A stretch of DNA of 64,000 nt from Brevundimonas sp. UBA7506 (lineage in GTDB: Bacteria; Pseudomonadota; Alphaproteobacteria; Caulobacterales; Caulobacteraceae), in the NCBI RefSeq assembly GCF_002479495.1, contig NZ_DLNQ01000015.1, forward strand, positions 630,969 through 694,968, in the 5' to 3' direction. The stretch's first letter is position 1. Every line of letters starts with the position of its first letter. The translations under genes and the position numbers were made by a program. Under the pieces are notes generated by a model. That model was not told where the DNA came from. It saw only the letters and a list, made by a program, of their open reading frames with translations, and ran no database searches. Of this stretch, positions 51,132-61,753 are shown one piece after another.

Positions 51132-52165
51132 TACGCTAATACTCGCGCCGCGATTTTGTCAGCCAGGCTTCCTATAATTTGCTTGTAGTTGGCCGACTGA
51201 ATGAACTGGCTTCCGACCAATCCATCTCGCGATTTGAGCGCAATGATTGGCGCGTTGGCGCTTTGGGCCAACGGGATCAGGCTGTAGAGGTTTGGTACGT
51301 CGCCGAGGTGAGGGTCTTTTACGACGTCTGCGCGTAAGAAGCGCGCTAAGAATTTGCTCACTTCTTTAGGTACGTCGGACAGTATGCGCTCATAAGCTTT
51401 GGTGGGGCGTCTCTCGCCTTCTTTAGCTTTGGCGATGTATTGCTGTAGCGTGTAACCTATAAATCCATTTTCAATGGGGATGTCTCGGCGAACCTTGAAC
51501 CTATCTAGCGCACCAGCGTTCAATCGCTCCGATTGTTCTAGTCCGACCTTGTAATAGTCGATCCATCCCTCCATCCAGCGTGAAATATTGCGAATGCCAA
51601 GGAGGCTGAATGCGTCAGCACCTAGTGGTGCGATGAAGTAATCGCAGCTAAGAAGTACGGACCGATTTAGTGCTCCGAGCGACGGGCTCACGTCTACGAA
51701 GACGACGTCGTAAGTTTGGGAGTGTGTCTCTAGATACGACCGCAGCCAGTTAGAAACCCGAAACCCTCCAGGTTTTCCGCTCGGCAATTCGGTCCATGCG
51801 GTCGAGAGCGGTTCTTCAAACAGAGAGAAGCGCGGGTGCCCGGGGACCAAGTCGACACCGAACCGATTTGTCCTCGCAGAAAGTGGTTTGATGTGCCGGT
51901 TAATGCTGGCGTCGCCGTCAAGTATTGGCTGGACTATATCAAGAATGGTCTTTGTTCTTGGGTCGTCTTTTTCGGGGGACTCTGGCCAATAGATGTCGAT
52001 TGTTTTTGTATCGCCCAGAATAAATTGAGTGATATTGCACTGAGGGTCGCAATCTATAACAAGGACTCGCTTTTTCATTTCGAGAGCGAGATAGGCAGCT
52101 ATGTTGCCGGTGAGGGTTGTTTTTCCCACGCCGCCCTTATTGTTAAAGAAAGAAACGACCTTCAT
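51131..52165 (-). CDS. ParA/MinD-type ATPase
   Basis: 344 residues. Deviant Walker A KGGVGKTT (10-17) with the signature Lys10 of dimerising ParA/MinD proteins; Walker A' DCDPQCNIT (38-46); Walker B region VFVDVSPSLG (155-164). It is longer than chromosomal ParA proteins, with an extra C-terminal part. No parB gene or parS-like repeat adjoins it, so classical partition is unlikely. AT-rich and atypical for the window. GAGGG precedes the ATG. It forms a two-gene unit with the SIR2-fold gene, and may be the sensor or regulator of that enzyme (inference). Confidence 0.85.
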   Translation of the reverse strand: MKVVSFFNNKGGVGKTTLTGNIAAYLALEMKKRVLVIDCDPQCNITQFILGDTKTIDIYWPESPEKDDPRTKTILDIVQPILDGDASINRHIKPLSARTNRFGVDLVPGHPRFSLFEEPLSTAWTELPSGKPGGFRVSNWLRSYLETHSQTYDVVFVDVSPSLGALNRSVLLSCDYFIAPLGADAFSLLGIRNISRWMEGWIDYYKVGLEQSERLNAGALDRFKVRRDIPIENGFIGYTLQQYIAKAKEGERRPTKAYERILSDVPKEVSKFLARFLRADVVKDPHLGDVPNLYSLIPLAQSANAPIIALKSRDGLVGSQFIQSANYKQIIGSLADKIAARVLA

Positions 52166-52234
52166 CGATAGCAGCCCTCACCGACAATCCTTGCTGGGGT
52201 TGGTAACACTCCACAGCGCTTAGTCAAATGCTCA

Positions 52235-54311
<2,077 letters not shown>

Positions 54312-54377
54312 GAGAACGGCGCGACCCTAGCTCGTTTCGGGGGTAGGTCAAGCGAGGCGGGCGTGGCAGGAAGGGGA

Positions 54378-54830
54378 ATGATCCTTTCCCGCACCTATCG
54401 CCCCGAGGACATGGCCGGGTGTCTGGCCCTGTTCGACAGCAATACACCGCGCTTTTTCGACGTCAGCGAGCGCGAGGGGTTTGTCGGCTTTCTGAAGGAT
54501 CAGGCCCTGCGCTGGCCCTATCAGGTGATCGAGCGGGACGGGCGGATCGTCGGCTGCGGCGGCCATGCGGTCGAGGCGGACGGAGTCAGCGTCGCCCTGT
54601 GCTGGGGCATGGTGGGCAACGAGCTGCACGGCCAGGGGCTGGGGCGGGTGCTGACCGAGGCGCGGATCGCGGCGGCGCGGGCGACGCCGGGGATCAGCCG
54701 CGTCATCCTGAACACCAGCCAGCATACCCAAGGCTTTTATGCGCGGTTCGGCTTCGAGGCGGAAAAGGTCACGCCCGACGGCTATGCGCCCGGCATTGAT
54801 CGCTGGGACATGGTGCTGAGGCTGGATTGA
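54378..54830 (+). CDS. GNAT-family N-acetyltransferase
   Basis: 150 residues. GNAT fold with acetyl-CoA motif ELHGQGLGRVLTEARIAAAR and the C-terminal QGFYARFGFEAEKVTPDGYAPG. It opens MILSRTYRPEDMAGCLALFD. The ATG at 54378 is preceded by AAGGGGA; the open frame begins further upstream, in the region that holds the riboswitch on the other strand. Substrate unknown. Confidence 0.85.
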   Translation: MILSRTYRPEDMAGCLALFDSNTPRFFDVSEREGFVGFLKDQALRWPYQVIERDGRIVGCGGHAVEADGVSVALCWGMVGNELHGQGLGRVLTEARIAAARATPGISRVILNTSQHTQGFYARFGFEAEKVTPDGYAPGIDRWDMVLRLD

Positions 54831-55069
54831 GGGAGAGGGGGGCGGTCCGGCTTCTCAGTCGGGGGGGCGTTAAGGCCGGACCGCCACAGACGACATCGGG
54901 GTTGGGGGGCGTCCGATGTGTCCGATGCAATAACAACGGACCTGAAACTTGGTTCCGCAAGAATTCGCGCGTTCACCATGATTGTTGAACGCGGGTCGGC
55001 GAGGCGGCGGTTTCCTTCGTCAGAGAACGGTTGAAAGATGTGTTTTCGAACAAGACAGAGGCGCGCGGG

Positions 55070-55729
55070 ATGAAGACTTTGGGCGTTCTGGGCGGCATGG
55101 GTCCAGCGGCGACGGTGGCCTTTCTGGCGCGGGTCCAGGCCCTGACCCCGGCCAGGGGCGACGAGGACCACGTGCGGGTGCTCATGGACATGAACCCCCA
55201 GGTGCCGAACCGGCACACACAGCCCGAGGCGGCGGGGCGAACCCTGGGCGAGATGGCGGCGCGGCTGCGCGATGCCGGAGCCGAGGTCCTGGCCATGCCG
55301 TGCAACACCGCCCACGCCCACGCCGGGGCGATCCGGGCGGCCGGCCTGCCCTTCATCGACATGGTGGTGGAGACGGCGCGCGTTGCGGCGGCAGGCGGCG
55401 CGACCCGGATCGGGGTGCTGGCGACGCCGGGCGGCGAGGTGCTCTACGCCGAGGCCCTGGCGGCCGAGGGCGTGGTGATGGTGCGGCTGTCCGAGGCCGA
55501 CCGGGCGCGTTTCATGGCCGTGGTGTTCGGGGTCAAGGCGGGCGATACGGGGCCGCAGCAGAGGGCGGCCATGCGGGGCCTGGCGGCGGCTCTGGTCGCG
55601 GCGGGGGCGCAAGGGATCATCGGCGGCTGCACCGAGGTGCCGTTGTTGCTGGACGCGGGCGACACAGCGGTTCGGTTGACGGACTCGGCCGAGGTGCTGG
55701 CGCGGGTCTGCGTTGAGACGTGTCTCTGA
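55070..55729 (+). CDS. Aspartate/glutamate racemase-family protein
   Basis: 219 residues. N-terminal GVLGGMGPAATVAF matches Asp/Glu racemases of the YgeA type. The two catalytic cysteines appear in MPCNTAHAH and GGCTEVPLLL. It should interconvert D- and L- forms of an acidic amino acid, without PLP. The start at 55070 is preceded by GAGG; the frame is open from a TTG at 55031. Confidence 0.85.
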   Translation: MKTLGVLGGMGPAATVAFLARVQALTPARGDEDHVRVLMDMNPQVPNRHTQPEAAGRTLGEMAARLRDAGAEVLAMPCNTAHAHAGAIRAAGLPFIDMVVETARVAAAGGATRIGVLATPGGEVLYAEALAAEGVVMVRLSEADRARFMAVVFGVKAGDTGPQQRAAMRGLAAALVAAGAQGIIGGCTEVPLLLDAGDTAVRLTDSAEVLARVCVETCL

Positions 55730-55800
55730 CAAAAGCTTAAGTTGCCGGGAGCGACCGTCGAGGCGAACGCTTCCGGCTTTGCAGCAGCGAGGTAGGGATC

Positions 55801-56337
55801 ATGAGCCTGTGTCTTCGTGTCGTCGCGACCGTGTTGGCGCTGGGGGCCGCCGGGCCGGTCGTCGCCCAGGAGGCGGCCTTTCCGCAACGCCTGCCCTCGC
55901 CGGGCGGAGAGGTCATCATCCCTTCGGCGGGGCAGAAACGGGCGCACGATGAAATCGGCTATGCGCCCGCGCGTCGGGTCGGCGACGTTCTGTATGTATC
56001 GGGGCTGGTGGTGTTCCGCGCTGAGGGCGAGGGGAACGACGTGACGGCCTTCGAGGGTCAGGTGCGCCGCGCCCTGCGCCAACTGAACCAGACGCTGCGG
56101 GCGGCGGGAAGCAGCCTGGACGACGTGGCCATGCTGAACACCTTTCACGTCTGGGACGGGCCGGGGTTCGCGGGCACGCGCGATGAGCAGATCGCGGTCC
56201 TGTCCAAGGTCTGGCGCGAGTTTTCGCAGGGACCGCGACCGGCCTGGACGGCGGTGGGGACCAGCGGTCTGCTGGGCGGCGAGGGCAGCATTGTCGAGAT
56301 CCAACTGATCGCCCATTCACCTGCTCCGCGCGACTGA
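55801..56337 (+). CDS. Exported RidA-family protein
   Basis: 178 residues. An N-terminal signal peptide (1-22, GPVVAQ) precedes a YjgF/RidA domain with ARRVGDVLYVSGLV, RRALRQLNQTLRAAGSSLDDV and a C-terminal IVEIQLIAHSP. RidA enzymes hydrolyse reactive enamine/imine intermediates in the cytoplasm, so an exported version points to another use. The Arg that binds the substrate carboxylate is not clear in this copy. It lies between a racemase and a nucleoside hydrolase. Confidence 0.78.
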   Translation: MSLCLRVVATVLALGAAGPVVAQEAAFPQRLPSPGGEVIIPSAGQKRAHDEIGYAPARRVGDVLYVSGLVVFRAEGEGNDVTAFEGQVRRALRQLNQTLRAAGSSLDDVAMLNTFHVWDGPGFAGTRDEQIAVLSKVWREFSQGPRPAWTAVGTSGLLGGEGSIVEIQLIAHSPAPRD

Positions 56338-56377
56338 GGCGCTTGCGGCGCTCGGCCGGTCGGGGCAGGGAAGGGCG

Positions 56378-57313
56378 GTGAAACAGTCTCTCATCATTGA
56401 TTGCGATCCCGGCGTCGACGACGCCACGGGGTTGCTGACCGCCTTCGCCTCCCATGACCTCGACCTGCTGGCCGTGACCACGGTGGGGGGCAACGTCAGC
56501 GCCGAAAAGACGGCGCGCAACGCCCGCATCCTGCGTCAGATCGCGGGGCGTGAAGATGTGCCCGTCCACGCCGGGGCCGAGCGGCCGCTGAGGCGCGAGC
56601 CGGCGGGGGCGGGCGAGTTCCACGGGGCCGAGGGGCTGGGCGATCTGGAGCCGTTCGAGCCCGCCGCGCCGGCGGCCGAGGGGGCGGCGGCGGAGGCCAT
56701 CGCAAGGCTGGTGATGGCGCGGCCCCTGGGCAGCGTGGCCTTGATCGTCATGGGGCCGATGACCAATTTGGCGCTGGCGATGCGGGCCGAGCCGAGGCTG
56801 GCGGACCATCTGGGGCCGGTGGTGGTCATGGGCGGGGCGCGCGCGGAAGGCGGCAACATCACCGCCAGCGCCGAGTTCAACATCTGGGCCGACCCGGACG
56901 CGGCGGCGGAGGTCTTCGCGTCGGGTTGCCGGATGATCGTACTGGGACTGGACGCCACCCATCAGGTGCGCTCGACCGAGGCGCGCATCAGGATGATCGA
57001 GGCGGTGGACACGGCCTCGGGGCGGACGGCGGCGGGGATGCTGCGCTTCTCGCAGCGGACCGAGCGCGAGATCGTCGGCTGGGACGCAGGGCCGCTGCAT
57101 GACCCCTGCACCGTGGCCTGGCTGTTGAAGCCGGAGCTGTTCGAGCTGGCGCCGTGCCGGATCGACGTGGAGACTGAGAGCGATCTGACGCGCGGCCATA
57201 CGGCGGTCGAGTTCCGCGTCGACGCGGCGACGGCCAGGCATTTCTGGGCGACAAGGGCGGATGCGGACGGGGTTTTCGCCCTGATCGCGGAGAGACTGGG
57301 AGCAGGGCAATGA
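56378..57313 (+). CDS. Inosine-uridine-type nucleoside hydrolase
   Basis: 311 residues. N-terminal Ca-binding motif IIDCDPGVDDATGLL, with further blocks VHAGAERPLRREP, VALIVMGPMTNLALAM, VVMGGARAEGGNITASAEFN and a C-terminal HDPCTVAWLL. It splits nucleosides into base and ribose. GTG start after GGGAAGGGCG. Stop overlaps the ribokinase start (ATGA), so ribose released is phosphorylated at once. Confidence 0.92.
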   Translation: MKQSLIIDCDPGVDDATGLLTAFASHDLDLLAVTTVGGNVSAEKTARNARILRQIAGREDVPVHAGAERPLRREPAGAGEFHGAEGLGDLEPFEPAAPAAEGAAAEAIARLVMARPLGSVALIVMGPMTNLALAMRAEPRLADHLGPVVVMGGARAEGGNITASAEFNIWADPDAAAEVFASGCRMIVLGLDATHQVRSTEARIRMIEAVDTASGRTAAGMLRFSQRTEREIVGWDAGPLHDPCTVAWLLKPELFELAPCRIDVETESDLTRGHTAVEFRVDAATARHFWATRADADGVFALIAERLGAGQ

Positions 57314-58152
57314 GGATCACTGTCGTCGGATCGATCAATCTGGACATGGTGGCGTCCGCGCCCAGTCTGCCCGCGCCGGGGGAGACGGTGACGGGGGCGA
57401 CCCTGGCCCGCCATGCGGGCGGCAAGGGCGCCAATCAGGCCCTGGCGGCGCGGCGGCTGGGGGCCGAGGTCAGCCTGATCGGGCGGGTCGGCGAGGATGA
57501 GATGTCGGGCGCGGCCGTGGCCCTGATGCTGGCGCACGGGGTGGACCTGTCCGGGGTCGAGACGGACATCGCGGCGCCGACGGGGGTGGCCCTGATCGCG
57601 GTCGATCCGGGCGGAGAGAACCAGATCGTGGTCGCCGCCGGTGCCAACCACTTCGTCACGCCGGAACAGCTGCCGTCACGGATCGAGACGCCGCTGATCG
57701 TCCAGCTGGAGCTGCCGATCGAGACGGTCGAGGCGGCGGTGGGCCGGGCCACGGACTTCGTCTGCGCCAACCTGGCGCCCGCCGCCCCGGTGTCGGAGGC
57801 CCTGCTGCGGCGCGCCGACCTGCTGGTGGTCAATGAGACCGAGGCCGCCTTCTATGGCGAGGCCCTGCACGTCGGCGGCGGTCTGGTGGCGGTGACCAAG
57901 GGGGCGCGCGGGGCGGTCATGTATCGGCGCGGCGTCGAGATGGCCTGGGCCACGCCGCCGCGTGTCGAAGCGGTGGACGCGACCGGGGCGGGCGACGCCT
58001 TCGTCGGCGCCATCACCGTGGCCCTGCTGGACGGGATGACGCCGGATGCCGCCCTGCACTTCGCCTGCGCGGCGGGGGCTCTGGCCGCGACGAGGCCGGG
58101 GGCGCAGCCGTCGCTGGGCACGCGCGAAGAGGTCGAGGGGTTGTTGGCTTAA
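57310..58152 (+). CDS. rbsK: Ribokinase
   Basis: 280 residues of the PfkB family. N-terminal GSINLDMVASAPSLPAPGET and HAGGKGANQALAARRLG, C-terminal ATGAGDAFVGAIT with the catalytic base Asp. It phosphorylates ribose at the 5 position, feeding the pentose phosphate pathway. Directly coupled to the nucleoside hydrolase. Confidence 0.9.
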   Translation: MRITVVGSINLDMVASAPSLPAPGETVTGATLARHAGGKGANQALAARRLGAEVSLIGRVGEDEMSGAAVALMLAHGVDLSGVETDIAAPTGVALIAVDPGGENQIVVAAGANHFVTPEQLPSRIETPLIVQLELPIETVEAAVGRATDFVCANLAPAAPVSEALLRRADLLVVNETEAAFYGEALHVGGGLVAVTKGARGAVMYRRGVEMAWATPPRVEAVDATGAGDAFVGAITVALLDGMTPDAALHFACAAGALAATRPGAQPSLGTREEVEGLLA

Positions 58153-58154
58153 CC

Positions 58155-58330
58155 CATCCTCCCCTGCGAAGCGGGGGAGGAGGACCATCCGAAGGATGGT
58201 GGAGGGGGCGAGATCGCGCGTCGCGGTTTGAACGCCGGCGTTGATCTGCGTGGAGTTTAAAGGAGGGGGGATGCGTTCGCCCCCTCCACCGCCTGCGGCG
58301 GTCCCCCTCCCCCGTGAACGGGGGAGGATC
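58155..58330. repeat. Inverted repeat pair, family C
   Basis: Left arm (58155-58211) starts CATCCTCCCCTGCGAAGCGG and ends GGTGGAGGGGGCGA; right arm (58278-58330) runs CGCCCCCTCCACCGCCTGCG and ends CGGGGGAGGATCC. The arms are imperfect reverse complements, each with an inner palindrome. The gap between ribokinase and the next convergent gene is filled by it. Confidence 0.75.
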
Positions 58331-58345
58331 CACAGGGCTTGGCGC

Positions 58346-58555
58346 CTAGCGTTCGTCGTACTGGCGCAGCAGGAAGAGGGTTCCGACGGCGGTCAGGGCG
58401 CCCAGGGCGAAGGCGGCGACCAGGGAGCCGGTGGCGGCGGCGGTGGAGACGGTGACCGGGCGCTTGGCGTACCATTCGACGATCTCGCCGGCGTGGGCGT
58501 GGTCGAGGCCCTCGTCATAGGCGTCGTCCAGATAGGTTTCGTCGGCGGCGGCCAT
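58346..58555 (-). CDS. Small single-pass membrane protein
   Basis: 69 residues from the ATG at 58555, with AAGGAG six bases before. The acidic N-terminus (DETYLDDAYDEGLDHAHAG) precedes KRPVTVS and one membrane helix (ALGALTAVGTLFLL), with RQYDER at the end. It diverges from yebC. Function unknown. Confidence 0.65.
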   Translation of the reverse strand: MAAADETYLDDAYDEGLDHAHAGEIVEWYAKRPVTVSTAAATGSLVAAFALGALTAVGTLFLLRQYDER

Positions 58556-58677
58556 AGGCGTCTCCTTATTGCCTGCGCTAAATCCCCGGCGCGGTCGGGC
58601 GGTTCCCAGTCGTGACAGAGGATCGCACATCCAGTAAAGGGCGCGCCTCACGTTTCAGAAATCTGGCAGCGAGATTC

Positions 58678-59451
58678 ATGGCCGGCCACTCGAAATTCAA
58701 GAACATCATGCACCGCAAGGGGCGCGCCGATGCGCAGCGCTCCAAGCTGTTCTCCAAACTGTCGCGCGACATCACCGTGGCCGCCAAGTCGGGCATGCCC
58801 GATCCGGCCCTGAACCCGCGCCTGCGTCTGGCGGTCAACAACGCCAAGGCCGAAAGCCTGCCCAAGGACGTCATCCAGCGCGCCATCAACAAGGCCGCCG
58901 GCGGCGACGCCGACACGATGGAAGAGGTCCGCTACGAGGGCCGGGGCCCCGGCGGCGTCGGCATCATCGTCGAGGCACTGACCGACAACCGCAACCGCGC
59001 GGCCTCGAACATCGGCACGGCCTTCAAGAAGAACGGCGGCGCCCTGGGCGAGATGAACTCGGTCGCCTTCATGTGGGACAAGGTGGGCAAGATCACCTAT
59101 CCCGCCGAAGCCGGCACCGAGGACGCCGTGATGGAGGCCGCCATCGAGGCCGGCGCTTCGGACGTCGAGAGCGACCTGGTCAAGCCGGACATCTATGAGG
59201 ACGCGCCGGGCCACGTCATCTGGACCGCCTACGAGGATCTGAACGAGGTGGCCGAGGCCATGTCCAAGGTGCTGGGCGACCCGAAGTCGACCGCCATCGT
59301 CTGGAAGCCGCAGTCGGAAGTGCCGGTCACCGGCGAGGCCGTCGGCACCCTGTTCAAGCTGCTGGACGCCCTGGACGCCGAGGACGACGTGTCGTCGGTC
59401 TATTCCAACGAAGACATCTCGGACGAAGACGCGGCCAAGTACGCGGGCTGA
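58678..59451 (+). CDS. yebC: YebC/PmpR-family protein (TACO1-type)
   Basis: 257 residues. The universal start [20 protein letters not shown] is present, followed by [17 protein letters not shown] and DEDAAKYAG at the end. The family was named as DNA-binding regulators, and recent work points to a ribosome-linked role for proline stretches. The open frame begins at 58612, but the ATG at 58678 matches the family start. In many genomes yebC is next to ruvC; here the two are 4.2 kb apart. Confidence 0.93.
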   Translation: MAGHSKFKNIMHRKGRADAQRSKLFSKLSRDITVAAKSGMPDPALNPRLRLAVNNAKAESLPKDVIQRAINKAAGGDADTMEEVRYEGRGPGGVGIIVEALTDNRNRAASNIGTAFKKNGGALGEMNSVAFMWDKVGKITYPAEAGTEDAVMEAAIEAGASDVESDLVKPDIYEDAPGHVIWTAYEDLNEVAEAMSKVLGDPKSTAIVWKPQSEVPVTGEAVGTLFKLLDALDAEDDVSSVYSNEDISDEDAAKYAG

Positions 59452-59470
59452 TCGTCCTGATGGCTGCCTT

Positions 59471-60133
59471 CTAGCGGGGGCAGGTCTGCATCCAGTCCGG
59501 ATCCGGCTCGGCGGCCCTGAGGTCGCCGAGCGTCGGGATGTTGCGCTCGGCGTCGGCGCTGACGGTGATGTGGGACATGGCCGAGGCCGTGGGCGCCTCG
59601 CGATTATAGACCGTCAGGGCGAAGGGCGCGTGGCCCGGCGCCTCGACGCGCCAGACGCTGTTGCTTTCGCCCGCGCCGAAGGCGTAGCAGCCGATCGGAT
59701 CGACGCTGGCCCCGCGCACCCGCAGGGCCTCGACCGGATCGAAGGGCACGGGTTCGCCCGTCGCCGACCATTTGAAGATGATCTGCGTCGTAGGCGTGCG
59801 CGTGGTCTCGACGTTCAGGTCCGCCAGCCGGCCCTGGGACGGCGAGGTCCAGCGGACCATGGAGGCGCGGCGCTGGACGTCGGCGGGGTCGAGCGCCGAA
59901 GGCGTGCCGGCGACGAAGACCGACAGGATGGCGTCCACCATCTGATTGGCGCGGGTGACCTTGGGCCATTGCTCGGCGCAGGCGCCCTCGGCGTAACTGG
60001 CCATGTTGGCGGTTTCGGCCAGAACCTGGGTGCAGCGGGCCATGAACTGATCCTGCGTCTCCTGCGCGGCGGCGGGCGTCGTCATGAGGCAGGGCAGGCC
60101 GGCGAGAGAGGCTACGAACAGGGCGGCGCGCAT
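59471..60133 (-). CDS. Secreted hypothetical protein
   Basis: 220 residues from the ATG at 60133, preceded by AAAGGAA. Signal peptide 1-23 (TPAAAQ). Several cysteines in the mature part (about 34, 52, 166 and 219) may form disulfides. No family is recognised. It is convergent with yebC and divergent from the first MgtC-like gene. Confidence 0.65.
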   Translation of the reverse strand: MRAALFVASLAGLPCLMTTPAAAQETQDQFMARCTQVLAETANMASYAEGACAEQWPKVTRANQMVDAILSVFVAGTPSALDPADVQRRASMVRWTSPSQGRLADLNVETTRTPTTQIIFKWSATGEPVPFDPVEALRVRGASVDPIGCYAFGAGESNSVWRVEAPGHAPFALTVYNREAPTASAMSHITVSADAERNIPTLGDLRAAEPDPDWMQTCPR

Positions 60134-60259
60134 GGCGGCTTCCTTTCGGCGATCGCTGATCGAGGAAGAATGCGCTCGATGCCGGGATGGGGCAAGCGGA
60201 GCCGGGCCGGAGGCTGGACGCCGGGAGGAACAGGCGACGCGGCCGACCGTTGCCGTGGG

Positions 60260-60958
60260 ATGAACCTGTCCGAGATCGAGAGTTTCGCCCTGCCCATCCT
60301 GGGCGCCGTCGTGGCGGGCGGTATCATCGGGTTCGAGCGCGAATGGCGCGGTCGGGCGGCGGGCTTCCGCACCCACATCCTGGTCAGTCTGGCCTCGGCC
60401 CTGTTGATGCTGGCGGCCATGGGGCAGGCGGACTGGGCCTTTCGCGCCCTGCCGGACGAGAACATCGTCACCGACCCGACGCGGATGGCGCATGGGGTGC
60501 TGACCGGGATCGGCTTCCTGTGCGCGGGCGTGATCTTCCGCACCGGCTTTTCGATCCATGGCCTGACCACGGCGGCGAGCCTGTGGATCACCTCGGCCAT
60601 CGGCCTGCTGTTCGGGGCGGGGCTGTTCACCCTGGGCGTGGTCGGGACGGTGACGACAGGGCTGATCCTGGTGGGACTGCGGCTGGTCAGCGTGCGGCTG
60701 CCGGCGCGGGTGCTGACCGACGTGGAGGTGCGCTGGCGGCGTGAGGGGCCTTCACCCGAGCGCGAGGTCGAGGCGGCGCTGAAGGCCATTGATCCCACGC
60801 CGCATCATGACCGGTTTGAACTGATCGAGCGGGGCGAGGTCGTGCGCCGCAGCTGGCGGATCAAGGCGGGGAGCGAGGTTGAGCTGAAAGCGCTGGCGAC
60901 CCGGCTGTGCGCCCTGCCGGGCGTGACGGAATACGTGCTGGATCCCCGCGACGACTGA
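60260..60958 (+). CDS. MgtC/SapB-family membrane protein, copy 1
   Basis: 232 residues. Five membrane segments in the first 145 residues with GGIIGFEREWRGRAAGFRTHI and GVLTGIGFLCAGVIFRTGFSIHGLTTAASLW, the hallmark of MgtC/SapB. The last 80 residues form a soluble domain. MgtC proteins act in Mg limitation and modulate the F-type ATP synthase in pathogens. A second copy follows 62 bases downstream. Confidence 0.88.
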   Translation: MNLSEIESFALPILGAVVAGGIIGFEREWRGRAAGFRTHILVSLASALLMLAAMGQADWAFRALPDENIVTDPTRMAHGVLTGIGFLCAGVIFRTGFSIHGLTTAASLWITSAIGLLFGAGLFTLGVVGTVTTGLILVGLRLVSVRLPARVLTDVEVRWRREGPSPEREVEAALKAIDPTPHHDRFELIERGEVVRRSWRIKAGSEVELKALATRLCALPGVTEYVLDPRDD

Positions 60959-61020
60959 CCCTTGCGGCAGGACGCGGCGCGGTCCACGGTGAGCGGTCCT
61001 GCGCAGCTTGAGGGGCAGAC

Positions 61021-61725
61021 ATGACGGTGGCCGGAGTATTGGACTGGGGCCTGATCGGGCCGGTGGCGGCGGCCATGGTCGCGGGCGGCCTGATCGGGAT
61101 CGAGCGGACCTATCATGGACATCCGGCCGGGTTCCGCACCCATATCCTGGTCTGCATGACCTCCTGCGTCCTGATGCTGGCGGCCATGCATCAGGCGACC
61201 TGGGCCTTTGTCGCCCTGCCGGACCAGAGGCTGGTGATCGACCCGACCCGGATGTCGCACGGCATCCTGACGGGAATCGGCTTCCTGTGCGCCGGGGTGA
61301 TCTTCCGCGAGGGGTTTTCGGTGCACGGCCTGACCACGGCGGCGTCGTTGTGGACCACCTCGGCGGTGGGGGTCATGTTCGGCATCGGCATGTGGGACCT
61401 GGGTCTGATCGCCGGGGGGGCGACCCTGCTGGTGCTGGCCATCCTGAGGTTCCTCGACGCCCGCCTGCCGCACGTGGGCGTGGTGGACGTGACCCTGCGC
61501 TGGGCGCGCGGGTCGGCGCCGGGCGAGGCCACCCTGCGCGGCCTGCTGGCCGACAGCGGGCTGAAGCCGGTGCGGGTCGGTCATGTGGTCAGCCACGACG
61601 GCCAGATTCACGAACACCACATCAAGGCGCGCGGGCCCATGCCCCTGCGGGTCGACGACCTGTCGGCGCGGCTGGCCCAGCAGGGCGGGCTGGCCGGGTT
61701 CTCGGTCATGCCCAGGGACGACTAA
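61021..61725 (+). CDS. MgtC/SapB-family membrane protein, copy 2
   Basis: 234 residues, similar in design to copy 1: GGLIGIERTYHGHPAGFRTHI and GILTGIGFLCAGVIFREGFSVHGLTTAASLW, with a divergent C-terminal domain (HVVSHDGQIHEHHIKARG). The identity is high in the membrane part and low in the soluble part, so it is an old tandem duplication. It may be co-transcribed with copy 1. Confidence 0.88.
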   Translation: MTVAGVLDWGLIGPVAAAMVAGGLIGIERTYHGHPAGFRTHILVCMTSCVLMLAAMHQATWAFVALPDQRLVIDPTRMSHGILTGIGFLCAGVIFREGFSVHGLTTAASLWTTSAVGVMFGIGMWDLGLIAGGATLLVLAILRFLDARLPHVGVVDVTLRWARGSAPGEATLRGLLADSGLKPVRVGHVVSHDGQIHEHHIKARGPMPLRVDDLSARLAQQGGLAGFSVMPRDD

Positions 61726-61753
61726 TAGGACGACGAGGGCGCCGGCTGACGCA

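Larger units (their letters stand above)
50280..52165. other. AT-rich two-gene island (putative defence module)
   Basis: The base composition drops sharply between about 50260 and 52220, with A/T-rich codons throughout, while both flanks are strongly GC-rich. It contains only the ParA-type and SIR2-fold genes. I see no integrase, transposase, tRNA or flanking direct repeat, so how it entered is not evident. Confidence 0.7.

Noticed and set aside
49392..52165. Prophage remnant suggested by the small-terminase-like HTH protein
   Set aside because: No capsid, portal, tail, lysis or integrase gene is nearby, and the HTH gene has core-like composition.
51131..52165. Plasmid or chromosome partition locus
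   Set aside because: No ParB-like gene and no parS or iteron repeats around the ATPase; its neighbour is a SIR2-fold gene.
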